From: Sandaracinus amylolyticus
GTDB lineage: Bacteria > Myxococcota_A > Polyangia > Polyangiales > Sandaracinaceae
Length of the DNA: 64,000 bases
NCBI RefSeq assembly: GCF_021631985.1
Contig: NZ_CP070225.1
Span: forward strand, 9,734,001-9,798,000
Reading direction: 5' to 3'
Shown: positions 42,279-50,740 of the stretch, piece after piece
Layout: each line of letters begins with the position of its first letter
Numbering within the stretch: the stretch's first letter is position 1
Notes under the pieces: model-generated
What the model was told of the DNA's origin: nothing
Databases searched by the model: none
Seen by the model: only the letters and a program-made list of their open reading frames with translations
Program-made: the position numbers and the translations under genes

Positions 42279-42792
42279 GCCCGAGCGCGACGCTGCCCGC
42301 ACCGACGTCGAGCGCGAGCCGCATCGGCACGCGATGCGGTCCGACGACGCGCAGCTCCTCGTGCACGAAGGGCGAGAGCGTGAGCAGCACGATGCCCGCG
42401 ACCTGCGCGATCGACGCGACGAAGCCGCCGAACGAGTGCCCGAAGTAACGCGGCGTCGCGAACCACGACCCGGTCGACGGGCACGTGGGCGAGAGCGCGC
42501 CCGCGATGCCACCGCCCACCGGCACGAACCAGCTCCCGACGTTCGTCCTCGCGCACTCCTCGCGCGTCGCGAGATCGATCCCGAGCGCGACCGACGCGCC
42601 GTAGCCGAGCACCGAGAGCGCGACGCCGATGCCCACGAGGCGCAGGTCGGGGACGGTCTGCCACTCCGGGTTCACCGACTCGGTCGGGGGCGCCGGCGAC
42701 GACCACCACGCGCGAGGATCCTGCGCGTGGGCGCGCGCCGAGCTCGCGAGCACGAGCGCCGCGACGACGATCGAGAGCACGAGGCGCGTCAT
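42268..42792 (-). CDS. Hypothetical envelope protein
   Basis: The ATG at 42792 overlaps the upstream lipoprotein stop (ATGA); 174 residues. The N-terminus is a signal peptide (LVLSIVVAALVLASSARAHAQ). Two hydrophobic segments (LRLVGIGVALSVLGYGASVAL, FVASIAQVAGIVLLTLSPF) suggest membrane helices. A short Cys-bearing stretch lies between them. It forms a two-gene operon with the preceding lipoprotein. I do not recognise the family. Confidence 0.55.
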   Translation of the reverse strand: MTRLVLSIVVAALVLASSARAHAQDPRAWWSSPAPPTESVNPEWQTVPDLRLVGIGVALSVLGYGASVALGIDLATREECARTNVGSWFVPVGGGIAGALSPTCPSTGSWFATPRYFGHSFGGFVASIAQVAGIVLLTLSPFVHEELRVVGPHRVPMRLALDVGAGSVALGLTF

Positions 42793-43205
42793 CGGCGCGT
42801 CCCTTCGAGCTGCCCGCGCAGGCGCGCCGCGGTCTCGGCGTAGACCCGCGCGAGGCCGCGATCGAGGATCACGTGCGCGTTCGGGCCGCGCGGCTCGACG
42901 CAGCGCGAGCCCGGGCGCGTGGCGACGATGCGCAGGAGCAACCAGCCCTCCCGCGACGCGCGCGCCTCGAGGATCGGTCGGTCGTGCCCATCGGCGCGGC
43001 AGTGCCGCATCTGCGCGCGGACCACGCCCTCCCAGGGATCGACGACGGCGTCGTAGCCCGATGCGCGCAGCGCGATCGCGACCCGATCGAGCAGCGATGG
43101 ATCGGCCGGCTGATAGGGCCCGAGCGTGTACGTGGTCGGCGCGCGGACCGACGCGCACGCAGGCAGCGCGAGCGCGAGGACGAAGAAGGCGACGAAGCGA
43201 AGCAT
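42789..43205 (-). CDS. Small lipoprotein upstream of the envelope gene
   Basis: I take the ATG at 43205; 138 residues. A lipoprotein signal (FVAFFVLALALPAC, lipobox LPAC) precedes a ~115-residue domain with strand/helix elements (VAIALRASGYDAVVDPWEG, GWLLLRIVATRPGSRC). The stop overlaps the downstream gene by four bases, so the two are translationally coupled. Function unknown. Confidence 0.6.
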   Translation of the reverse strand: MLRFVAFFVLALALPACASVRAPTTYTLGPYQPADPSLLDRVAIALRASGYDAVVDPWEGVVRAQMRHCRADGHDRPILEARASREGWLLLRIVATRPGSRCVEPRGPNAHVILDRGLARVYAETAARLRGQLEGTRR

Positions 43206-43310
43206 CGCCGCGGCCGATCCGCACGCGGTGTGCCTCGCGCGGAGCGCGACGAAATCAGCGAGTCGCGGGTACCGGCGTGCAGCGCGATGCACACGCGCGG
43301 CGAGCGCGCT

Positions 43311-43853
43311 TCACGGGCGCTGATCGCGCGAGCCGGTCACGAAGAGCGTCGCGTCGACCTGCGTGCTGGGCGCGTGCGCGCCGATCCACACGTCGTACTG
43401 CCCGGGGCGCGGCGCGAACACGTCGACCATCGCGTTCGTCGTGCGGCCGGGGATCGCGTCGTCGTTGCAGAGGAAGCGACCGCTCGGATCGGCGATCACG
43501 AGCGTCACGTCGGTCGCCGCGCGCACGAAGAAGCGGAGCAGCGGTGCCGATCCCGAGAAGCGCACGATCGCGTCGGGCTCGGCGGCGACGTAGCCGCGGC
43601 ACCCCGCGCCGAGCCGGAGGTCCGCGACGTGGATGGCGCCGCCGGGGCGAGTCGCCGTCGAGAAGGGATCGGGCGTGAACGCTGCGCGCAGCGGATGCAC
43701 GCCGGATCGGGCGCGACCGCCGCCGACGGTCAGTCGGGTGGTGGGGGCCTGCGCGTGTGCGTCGCTGGTCGGCCCCTGCACGCATGTCGCGACCACCAGC
43801 GCACATGTCAGCGCTGCGCTCGCGACCGCCATCCCGACCCGCGTCTGCCCCAC
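43311..43853 (-). CDS. Secreted beta-rich protein
   Basis: The start is a GTG at 43853 or an ATG at 43832; the longer version (180 residues) includes a better n-region. The signal peptide (MAVASAALTCALVVATC ... AHAQ) is followed by a beta-rich domain (SGSAPLLRFFVRAATDVTLV, GQYDVWIGAHAP, VDATLFVTG) similar to pre-peptidase C-terminal modules; a Cys pair is present (GCRGYV, FLCNDD). Envelope or extracellular location is likely. It converges on nothing closely and is separated from the DUF167 gene by a short divergent region. Confidence 0.6.
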   Translation of the reverse strand: MGQTRVGMAVASAALTCALVVATCVQGPTSDAHAQAPTTRLTVGGGRARSGVHPLRAAFTPDPFSTATRPGGAIHVADLRLGAGCRGYVAAEPDAIVRFSGSAPLLRFFVRAATDVTLVIADPSGRFLCNDDAIPGRTTNAMVDVFAPRPGQYDVWIGAHAPSTQVDATLFVTGSRDQRP

Positions 43854-43931
43854 GACGGGAATACTTACGCACGAAGGGTCCACGCGAAAGCCGCGGCGAT
43901 CGACTTCGAGTGCTAGGACGCCCCCAGCGAC

Positions 43932-44216
43932 ATGCTGTCGATCGAAGAGGGACCGGGTCTGGTGCGCTTCGACGTGCGCGTGGCGCCGCGCTCGAGCCGC
44001 GACGCGATCCTCGGGGTGCACGACGGCGCGATGAAGGTCGCGCTGACCGCGCCGCCGGTCGAGGGCGAGGCGAATGCGGCGCTCGTCGCGCTGCTCGCGA
44101 AGAAGCTCGGTGTCGCGAAGCGGGACGTGGTGCTGGTGCGCGGGGAGACGTCGCGCGCGAAGCGCGTCGAGGTGCGCGGCGTGGGCGCCGACGCGGTGCG
44201 CGCGCTCGTGCGGTGA
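43932..44216 (+). CDS. DUF167 (YggU-like) protein
   Basis: The 94-residue product matches DUF167: FDVRVAPRSSRDAILGVHDG, LTAPPVEGEANAALVALLAK (the PPVDGKAN-like motif) and a C-terminal VVLVRGETSRAKRVEV. This family is small, cytoplasmic, widely conserved and of unknown function. It is divergent from the secreted protein gene, about 80 bases apart. Confidence 0.85.
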   Translation: MLSIEEGPGLVRFDVRVAPRSSRDAILGVHDGAMKVALTAPPVEGEANAALVALLAKKLGVAKRDVVLVRGETSRAKRVEVRGVGADAVRALVR

Positions 44217-44275
44217 CGAGCTGTCATCCAGAGCTGCTCGCGGGTCGAGCAGCGCCGGACAAGTTGTCATTCCGG

Positions 44276-44290
44276 CCGACCGGGGTTGGG
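44276..44290 (-). repeat. Dispersed 15-bp motif, copy 4
   Basis: CCGACCGGGGTTGGG, 14/15 identical to copy 1 (27102-27116), in the gap between the DUF167 gene and the next gene. Confidence 0.5.
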
Positions 44291-44339
44291 TGAATTCGCG
44301 TGATTTGCGCGGTTTTTGCGCTTGGCACGCCTGCTGCTG

Positions 44340-44798
44340 ATGACGGCTCCCATGCAGTGGGGCCGATTCGCAGTGTGGGGTGTGATCGCGACGGTGGCGG
44401 TCGGTGGTGTCGCGCTCGCCGCGGACGCGCTCGTCGAGAGCGACGAGGAGCAGATCGCGGAGATCGCGGACGCGCTGACCGGCCCCCGCATCGAGCGTCG
44501 CGTCGACGCCGTGCTCGCCCACGTCGACTCCGCGCGTGCGCCGGTGACGGTGCGCGCCGACGGCTGGGGCAACGAGTTCGGCGAGGACGACGAGGATCCC
44601 GCCGACGCGATCCGCGACGCGCTCTCGCCGCTGACCGAGGGTGACCTCGAGCTCGTCCAGCGCTCGGTCGACGTCGAAGGTGATCGCGCGCGCGTCGCGC
44701 TGCGGGTGCGCACCGGTGAAGGCGCGATCGTCGACGCCCAGCTCGCGCTGCGTCGCGACGGACAGTCGTGGCTGATCGACTCCGTTCGTCGCCTCTGA
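44340..44798 (+). CDS. Membrane-anchored hypothetical protein
   Basis: Start candidates are ATG 44340 or ATG 44352; 152 residues from the first. One N-terminal hydrophobic helix (~8-30, FAVWGVIATVAVGGVALAA) anchors an acidic domain with helix (DEEQIAEIADALTGPRIERR) and strands near the end (ARVALRVRTGEGAIVDAQLA, SWLIDSVRRL). The latter half resembles a small NTF2-like or LolA-like sheet but no family is certain. The neighbour downstream is a lipoprotein gene after ~120 bases. Confidence 0.55.
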   Translation: MTAPMQWGRFAVWGVIATVAVGGVALAADALVESDEEQIAEIADALTGPRIERRVDAVLAHVDSARAPVTVRADGWGNEFGEDDEDPADAIRDALSPLTEGDLELVQRSVDVEGDRARVALRVRTGEGAIVDAQLALRRDGQSWLIDSVRRL

Positions 44799-44816
44799 TC
44801 CCGCGACCAACAAAGA

Positions 44817-44868
44817 CTTCCATCCGTTCCCATCCCGTTCGCGTTCCCATCCCATCCCATCCCTCCCG
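44817..44868. repeat. Low-complexity CCCATCC tract
   Basis: A pyrimidine-rich run between two genes, made of imperfect repeats of CCCATCC/TTCCCATCC with a short interruption. A slippage-prone simple repeat; no further function is visible. Confidence 0.4.
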
Positions 44869-44918
44869 AAGATCACGGCGTGCGCGTCGCAGCGACGTGC
44901 GCGGTACAGTGCGCGCCG

Positions 44919-45644
44919 ATGCGCCGCGCCGCCGTGATCGCCCTTTTCGTGCTCGCTCTCGCCGGTTGCGACGAGGGGCCGCGCGGCACGAGCGGGGGCT
45001 CGTCGAGCGAGGACACGAGCGGTGGTGAGCGGCTCGCGCGAGCGCGGCGCGAGATGGGGCTGAGCGAGGTCGCCGAGGAGGACGAGGACCACGGCGAGCT
45101 GCCCTTCGCGCTCGGCCCCGAGCATCTCCCCGAGCTGCCACGCGACGTCGACGCGGAGTCGGCCCCGCTCGCGCCGGGCCTCGCACGTGCGATCGATGCG
45201 CTGATGCTCGCGCGCCCCGAGCCCGAGGCGGATCTCGATCGGCCGGGGTACCAGACCTTCGTCGAGGAGGACTACGCGCGCTGGGTCGCAGCGCGCGCCG
45301 ACGCGCTCCGCGTCGCACGCACGGCGCTCGCGCCCGCCGAGCAGGGTGAGGTCGGCGAGTACGTCGTCGCATCGGCGGTGATCGGGCTCATGCTCGCGCG
45401 GTTCGCCGACGCGATCGCGACGATGCCGGTGCCGCGGGCGATCGATGCGGTGCCCGCCGATCGACTGCGCTTCCGCGATGCGTTCCTGCGCGCCGCCGCG
45501 CCGCTCTGGGATCGAGCGGTCGACGCGTTCGGGGCGTGTGCGAGCGCGAGCGCGCGCGCCGACGATGCCACGTTGTCGCGATGGCAGCGCTTCTGCGACG
45601 AGCGCCTCGAGGACGCGCAGGAGGCGCCGCGCCCGGTCGAGTGA
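44919..45644 (+). CDS. Lipoprotein of unknown function
   Basis: The ATG at 44919 begins a lipoprotein signal (RAAVIALFVLALAGC, Cys17); 241 residues. After an acidic Ser/Gly/Glu-rich linker, the rest is predicted helical (VEEDYARWVAARADALRVAR, VVASAVIGLMLARFADAIAT, FRDAFLRAAAPLWDRAVDAF), ending with a Cys pair (FGACASAS, RFCDER). Helical lipoproteins of this kind often bind other envelope proteins. Function unknown. Confidence 0.6.
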   Translation: MRRAAVIALFVLALAGCDEGPRGTSGGSSSEDTSGGERLARARREMGLSEVAEEDEDHGELPFALGPEHLPELPRDVDAESAPLAPGLARAIDALMLARPEPEADLDRPGYQTFVEEDYARWVAARADALRVARTALAPAEQGEVGEYVVASAVIGLMLARFADAIATMPVPRAIDAVPADRLRFRDAFLRAAAPLWDRAVDAFGACASASARADDATLSRWQRFCDERLEDAQEAPRPVE

Positions 45645-45699
45645 ACGAGTGTTCAAGAATCGGCTCGCCCACTCCGAGCGAGCACTCCAGCTGAGCTGA

Positions 45700-48513
45700 T
45701 CACTCGTGCGTGACGACCGGGACGTCGGCGGAGATCAGGTACGCGCCGCCCCGGGTGATCAGCAGCTCGCGGAGGCCGGCCTTGCGCAGGCCGTTGATCG
45801 CGACGCGCAGGCGGATCGCGGCGGCGCGATCGAGGATGCGCTCGCCGGGCCAGCCCGCTTCGATCAGGCGCGAGGGCGCGACCGGAGCGTCGGGGGTCTC
45901 GACGCGGGCGCGCGCGAGCGCCGCGAGGATCGCGGGCAGCGCGCGACGGTGTTCGAGCTCGACGCGCTCGCCGCCGGGAGTGCGGAACCATCGGCCCGCG
46001 GCGCCCACCTCGAGCACGGCGCCGCGCTCGGCGCGGGCGATCGCGGACGCGAGACGTCGCGCTGCGGCGCGCGCCTCGACCGGGACGTCGTCGCGTCCCT
46101 GGAGCTGCGCGACGCGGCTCCGCGCCACCGCGATCGCGCGGCGCTGGGTGCTCGTGAACTCGCCGGTGTCGGTGCCGCGTCGTGCGATCGCGAGATCGAG
46201 GAAGCCGCGCTGCACCGCGAGCGCGACGCGCGGTCGGGGATCGCTCACGCCCGCGAGGCGGGCCTCGGCCTGCGCGAACTTCGCGTCGCTCTCGTCGATG
46301 CGATCGCGCTCCGCTTCGAGCGCGGCGAGCCAGCCCGAGAACACGAGGCCGATCCCGGGGTGGCCCCCGAAGAACGACTCGGCGCGCGCGAGATCGGCGT
46401 GTGCGGCCTCGAGCTCGCCTTGCTCGAGACGGATCGCACCGCGGTATCCGATCGCGAGCGCCTCCATCGGCCGCTGACCGGTGCCGCGCGCGAGCACGAG
46501 CGCGCCTTCGATCGTCACGCGTGCGGCGTCGATCGCGCCCTCCGCGAGCGATGCGAGCGCGCGCTGCACCGCGACCGCGACCTCGGCTGCGGGATCGCCG
46601 GCCTCGCGCGCGGTGCGCTCCGCATCGGCGAGCAGTGCGCGCGCGCCGGGGAGATCGCCCTCTTCGATCGCGAGCTCGCCGAGGTACGAGAGCGTGAACG
46701 CTTCCCAGCGACGATGCCCGGCGCGCCGGTGTGACTCGAGCGCTTCGGTCCAGCGACGTCGTGCTTCGTCGCGTCGACCGAGCCCGTGGTACGCGGCAGC
46801 GACGCGATCGAGGGTGACGCCGATGGACAGGCGATCGCCGTGGGTCTCCTGGATCGCGAGCGCCTCTTCGAAGAGCGGCAGTGCCTCGGCGGTGCGACCG
46901 GTGTTGAGCGACATGCCGCCGAGGAGGCGCAGGCTCGTCGCCTCGAGCGCGGCGTCGCCGGTCGCGCGTGCGATCGAGAGCGCGTCGCGGGCGTAGAGCG
47001 CGCAGGCTTCGGTCTCGGCCATGCGCCACATCACCGCGGCTTGGGTGGCGCGCGCGAGGCCCTCCAGGCGACGGCGTCCCGCGGCGCGCAGTCGCTCGTG
47101 GGCGATCGCGAGATCGTTCGCGGCCTGTCGCTGGGTGGCGTGGGCGAGCGCGCGGAGGCGGCCGCGTCCGAGCAGGAGCTCGTCGTGTCGAGGATCACCC
47201 TCGGGCACGTGCACGATCACGCGCTCGAGGCGATCGAGCACGAAGCGCGCGCCGCCGACGAGCTCCGCGAGCGAGACGAGCGCGAGGGTGACGTCGACCG
47301 CGGCGCCCACGTCGTCCTCGGCGCGATCGGCGATGCGCACCAGCTCGTCGCGCTCGCGGCGGAGCCAGCGCGCGGCATCGAGGCCGCCTTGGCCGTAGAG
47401 CGCGGCGGCGGCGCGGCGGGCGCCCGCCGCGAAGAACGCGCGGTGCCGCGACTCGGCGCGGGGTGCGAGCCCGAGCTCGTCGAGCTTCTCGCGTGCATAG
47501 GCGCGCACCAGCGCGGGCACGCGGAAGCGCTGCGAGCCGTCGGCGCGCGACCGCCACGCGCGCACGAGCGACCACTCGACGAGCTGCGAGAGCGCGCCGA
47601 GCACGGTGCCGGTGCGGATCTCGCCGAGATCGACGATCGCCTCCGCGGTCTCGCGAGAGAACGCGCCCTCGAGCACGGAGAGCTGCGCGAGCGCGGACTG
47701 CTCGGCGGGGCGGAGGAGCGACCACGACTCGTCGAGCGCACCGCGCACCGTCGCGGAGCGGGCCGGCACGTCGCGTCGGACGTCGGCGAGCACGTCGAGG
47801 CGTCGCGCGAGGCCGCGCGAGAGATCGTCGATGCCGAAGGTGCGGGCACGCGCGGCGCAGAGCTCGATCGCGAGGGGAAGGCCCTCGAGCTGTCGCACGA
47901 TCGCGTCGACCTCCGCGAAGGCGTGCGCGTCGTCGGTGAGCTCGGCGCGCTCGCGGCGCGCGATGGTGAGGAAGAGGCGCGCGGCGTCGCTCGGCTCGCC
48001 TTCGCGGCGCGGCTCGGTCGAGAGCGGCTGGAGCTCGTGCACGCGCTCCATCTCGACGCGCATGCGGGCGCGGCTCGCGACGAGGAAGCGCGCTTCGGGC
48101 GCGGCCTGGAGCATGCGCGGGAGCGACTCGGCGGCGGGCTCGATGACGTGCTCGAGGCCGTCGACGAGCACGAGACACGGACCGTGATGGGCGAGCGCGC
48201 GCGCGATCGCTTCGATGTCGTCGTCGCGATCGCCGGTGGGCTCGTCGATGTCGAGGCCGACGCGGAACGCCTGCGCGAGATCGCACTCGATGCGCGCGCG
48301 CTCGGCGTCGACGCGCACCACGCGCTCGGGCCACGCGGCCGCGATCTCGCGCGCGAGGCGCGTCTTGCCGACACCGGGCGGACCCACGATCGACACGACG
48401 CGGCTCTGCGCGAGCGCAGAACGCACCGCGCGGACGTCCGCGTCGCGCCCGATGAGCGGCTCGGACGCGGGCGGGATCGTCGGAATCTGGCGGGTGGGCT
48501 CCCCCTCGCGCAC
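45700..48513 (-). CDS. STAND-type AAA ATPase with TPRs and C-terminal winged helix
   Basis: A GTG at 48513 gives 937 residues. An NB-ARC/AAA domain (~15-310) has Walker A GPPGVGKT (Lys50) and Walker B-like LVLVDGLEHV. A long TPR array (~430-800) follows (e.g. ALPLFEEALAIQETHGDRLS, ARRRWTEALESHRRAG). The last ~90 residues (HRRALPAILAALARARVETP; LRVAINGLRKAGLRELLITR) look like an OmpR-type winged helix. It is thus a signal-integrating transcription regulator, with the DNA-binding domain at the C-terminus rather than at the N-terminus as in SARP/AfsR. The ligand is unknown. Confidence 0.8.
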   Translation of the reverse strand: MREGEPTRQIPTIPPASEPLIGRDADVRAVRSALAQSRVVSIVGPPGVGKTRLAREIAAAWPERVVRVDAERARIECDLAQAFRVGLDIDEPTGDRDDDIEAIARALAHHGPCLVLVDGLEHVIEPAAESLPRMLQAAPEARFLVASRARMRVEMERVHELQPLSTEPRREGEPSDAARLFLTIARRERAELTDDAHAFAEVDAIVRQLEGLPLAIELCAARARTFGIDDLSRGLARRLDVLADVRRDVPARSATVRGALDESWSLLRPAEQSALAQLSVLEGAFSRETAEAIVDLGEIRTGTVLGALSQLVEWSLVRAWRSRADGSQRFRVPALVRAYAREKLDELGLAPRAESRHRAFFAAGARRAAAALYGQGGLDAARWLRRERDELVRIADRAEDDVGAAVDVTLALVSLAELVGGARFVLDRLERVIVHVPEGDPRHDELLLGRGRLRALAHATQRQAANDLAIAHERLRAAGRRRLEGLARATQAAVMWRMAETEACALYARDALSIARATGDAALEATSLRLLGGMSLNTGRTAEALPLFEEALAIQETHGDRLSIGVTLDRVAAAYHGLGRRDEARRRWTEALESHRRAGHRRWEAFTLSYLGELAIEEGDLPGARALLADAERTAREAGDPAAEVAVAVQRALASLAEGAIDAARVTIEGALVLARGTGQRPMEALAIGYRGAIRLEQGELEAAHADLARAESFFGGHPGIGLVFSGWLAALEAERDRIDESDAKFAQAEARLAGVSDPRPRVALAVQRGFLDLAIARRGTDTGEFTSTQRRAIAVARSRVAQLQGRDDVPVEARAAARRLASAIARAERGAVLEVGAAGRWFRTPGGERVELEHRRALPAILAALARARVETPDAPVAPSRLIEAGWPGERILDRAAAIRLRVAINGLRKAGLRELLITRGGAYLISADVPVVTHE

Positions 48514-48522
48514 GGGGACACT

Positions 48523-49278
48523 CTATCGCAGGCGAGCACCCGTCCGGCGAATCACGATGCGGGTGCCGGGCGCATCGGCGATCACGAGCCGGAGGGGGCG
48601 AGGCGCGCTGCGATAATCGGCGGTGCGGCCGCGCAGATCGAAACGGCGCTCGGCGTCGTCGGGCATCCATGTGAGACCGAGCACATCGATGGTGTCGCCC
48701 TCGTGGATCTCCACGGCGCGGGCGCGTGCAGCGTCGCCGGCGCGGACGATCGCGTCGCGGCACGCCGAGGAGACGAACGGCGAGATGGTGTCGAGGTGCT
48801 CGTCGAGCGTGCGAGGGATCGGGGGCGCGATGATCAGCGGGGCGCGCGCGAAGGCGATGATGATGGGCTCGCCGTCGTGGGTCTCGATGGCGAACTGGGT
48901 TCCGTCGACGACGCGGAACGTCGGGGTCCAGAGGTCGCGGAGGACGATGGTGTCGCCGGGCTCGCGGGGGGTGAGACAGGTGACGCGGCCCGATGCGAGG
49001 CGGGTGACGCCGATGGGATCGTCGTGGCCGTCGAGGATGGGGGTGGTGGGGTCGAGGAGGGAGAGGGTGTCGCGGCCGGTGTCGTCGAAGGGTGGGCGGA
49101 GGGTGATTCGCCGAACGTCGGTCGCCCGGAAGAACGCGAAAACGCGGGAAATCCGCGAGCGCTCGGCGAGGTAGGGCGCGGCTTCGACGCGGCCGAGCGT
49201 CTCGAAGGAGTCGGCGCCGAAGCGGCGCTCGACGAGAACGCGATCGTCCGGGGTGAAGAGGTACGCCGAGCGCGGCAT
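48523..49278 (-). CDS. Hypothetical protein
   Basis: The ATG at 49278 (PRSAYLFTPDDRVLVERRFG) gives 251 residues. The predicted fold is mixed: strands VLVERRFGADSFETLG, a charged FRATDVRRITLRPP region, and a C-terminal beta part (IDVLGLTWMPDDAERRFDLR, PLRLVIADAPGTRIVIRRTG). There is no signal peptide or membrane helix. One relative of the dispersed 15-bp motif lies inside it (49111-49125). It is divergent from the AlaX-type gene by about 30 bases and lies 10 bases downstream of the STAND regulator's start region. Family not recognised. Confidence 0.55.
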   Translation of the reverse strand: MPRSAYLFTPDDRVLVERRFGADSFETLGRVEAAPYLAERSRISRVFAFFRATDVRRITLRPPFDDTGRDTLSLLDPTTPILDGHDDPIGVTRLASGRVTCLTPREPGDTIVLRDLWTPTFRVVDGTQFAIETHDGEPIIIAFARAPLIIAPPIPRTLDEHLDTISPFVSSACRDAIVRAGDAARARAVEIHEGDTIDVLGLTWMPDDAERRFDLRGRTADYRSAPRPLRLVIADAPGTRIVIRRTGARLR

Positions 49279-49310
49279 CGCGAGCGGGGCGCATGCTACC
49301 ACCGGGTGCG

Positions 49311-50489
49311 ATGGGGACCGTCCGACTGGAACAGGAAGATCCGCTTCTCGTGGAGTTCGATGCGACCGTGGTTGACCACGCGCGTCACGGATCGCGGGCG
49401 TCGGTGGTGCTCGATCGCAGCGCCTTCTATCCCGAGTCGGGCGGGCAGATGGCGGATCGCGGCATGCTCGCCGGCGCGCGCGTGGTCGACGTGCAGATCG
49501 ACGACGAGGGGCGCGTGCACCACGTGCTCGAGGGTGCGCTCCCGGAGATCGGTGCGAGCGTGCACGGCGCGATCGACGCTGCGCGGCGCCGCGTGCACAT
49601 GGCGCTGCACACCGCCCAGCACCTGCTGTCGCGCGCGCTCGTCGAGGTCGCGGCGGCCGAGACCGTGAGCTCGAGGCTGGGCGAGTCGGTGTGCACGATC
49701 GACGTGGATCGCGACGGGATCGCGGAGGCACGGATCGCGGAGGCCGAGAGCTTCGTGCATCGCGTCGTCGATGAGGATCGCGCGGTGCGCGCGTGGTTTC
49801 CGACGAGCGAGGAACTCGCGGCGCTGCCGCTGCGTCGCGCGCCGAAGGCCGAGCACGCGAGGGTGCGCGTGGTGGACGTGGCCGGCGTCGACGTGTCGCC
49901 GTGCGGCGGGACGCACGTGCTGCGCACGGCGCAGATCGGTGTGATGCGGGTGATCGGGAGCGAGCGCTACAAGGGCGGCACGCGGATCTCGTTCTCGGCG
50001 GGGGCGCGGGCACGCGGGGAGTTGCTCGCGGAGAGCGCCGTGCTGCGGGAGCTCGCGCGCGGGCTGCAGACGGCCCCGCTCGAGGTGCGTGGCGGTGTCG
50101 AGCGCGTGCGGGAGTCGCTCGAGGGCGCGCGGCAGGAGCTCGGTCGGATGCGCGCCGTGCTCGCGAGGAGCATCGCGAGCGGAGTGCGTTTCGAGGACGG
50201 CCTGGGGCGGGTGTGGATCGAAGAGGGGGGAATCGAGTTGGTGCGTCAGGTGGCGGCAGAGCTGACGCGTGACGGGGATCGTGTGGTGATGGTGGCGGGG
50301 CCGGTCGAGGGCGGCGTGCACGTGGTGGTCGCGCGGGGGCCGGCGTCGAACGTGGATGCGCGAACGCTGCTGGGGGAAATCGCGAAGGCGACGGGGGGAC
50401 GCGGGGGAGGGCGCGCGGAGCGCGCGGAAGGGCGGATGCCGGAGACGGGTGACGTGAGGCGAGTGGTCGAGGCCGTGGGGCAGGGCTGA
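49311..50489 (+). CDS. Alanyl-tRNA editing protein, AlaX type, with DHHA1-like domain
   Basis: The ATG at 49311 gives 392 residues. It matches the editing half of alanyl-tRNA synthetase: FYPESGGQMADRG (34-46), zinc-binding HTAQHLLS (His-x3-His), and SPCGGTHVL (Cys-x3-His), then RISFSAGARARGELL. The C-terminal ~150 residues, with the helical REXLEGARQELGRMRAVLA segment and a DHHA1-like end (VVARGPASNVDARTLLGEIA), extend beyond the short AlaX type. It removes misloaded Ser or Gly from tRNA-Ala in trans. The aminoacylation domain is absent. Confidence 0.88.
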   Translation: MGTVRLEQEDPLLVEFDATVVDHARHGSRASVVLDRSAFYPESGGQMADRGMLAGARVVDVQIDDEGRVHHVLEGALPEIGASVHGAIDAARRRVHMALHTAQHLLSRALVEVAAAETVSSRLGESVCTIDVDRDGIAEARIAEAESFVHRVVDEDRAVRAWFPTSEELAALPLRRAPKAEHARVRVVDVAGVDVSPCGGTHVLRTAQIGVMRVIGSERYKGGTRISFSAGARARGELLAESAVLRELARGLQTAPLEVRGGVERVRESLEGARQELGRMRAVLARSIASGVRFEDGLGRVWIEEGGIELVRQVAAELTRDGDRVVMVAGPVEGGVHVVVARGPASNVDARTLLGEIAKATGGRGGGRAERAEGRMPETGDVRRVVEAVGQG

Positions 50490-50538
50490 CCGACGTTCGT
50501 TCGGCGCAAGGTGCGCGGCTCGTCGCCCAGGGAGCCAA

Positions 50539-50553
50539 CCGACCGACGTCGAG
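50539..50553 (-). repeat. Dispersed 15-bp motif, copy 5
   Basis: CCGACCGACGTCGAG, 13/15 identical (reverse complement) to copy 3, lying about 200 bases past the 3' end of the RAYT-like gene. Confidence 0.45.
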
Positions 50554-50740
50554 TGAGGCCCATCAGCGTCGAGTGGAACGGAAACGCTCGTCGCCGGACG
50601 TCGAATCGATGCTCCGCGGACGCAACTTCGTCGCGACAGCGCTCGCGAGCTCGTTCTCGAGCTTCGCTTGCGTCGCGCGCGGATACACCTCCGCCGCCGC
50701 GCGTGCAGTCACGAGCGAGCGCCAACGTTTCCGCAGGCTC

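Noticed and set aside
44317-44332. TTGGCACGCCTGCTGC resembling a sigma-54 promoter
   Set aside because: The -12 part is CTGC rather than TTGC and the site lies only a few bases before the start codon, so the transcript would begin inside the gene.
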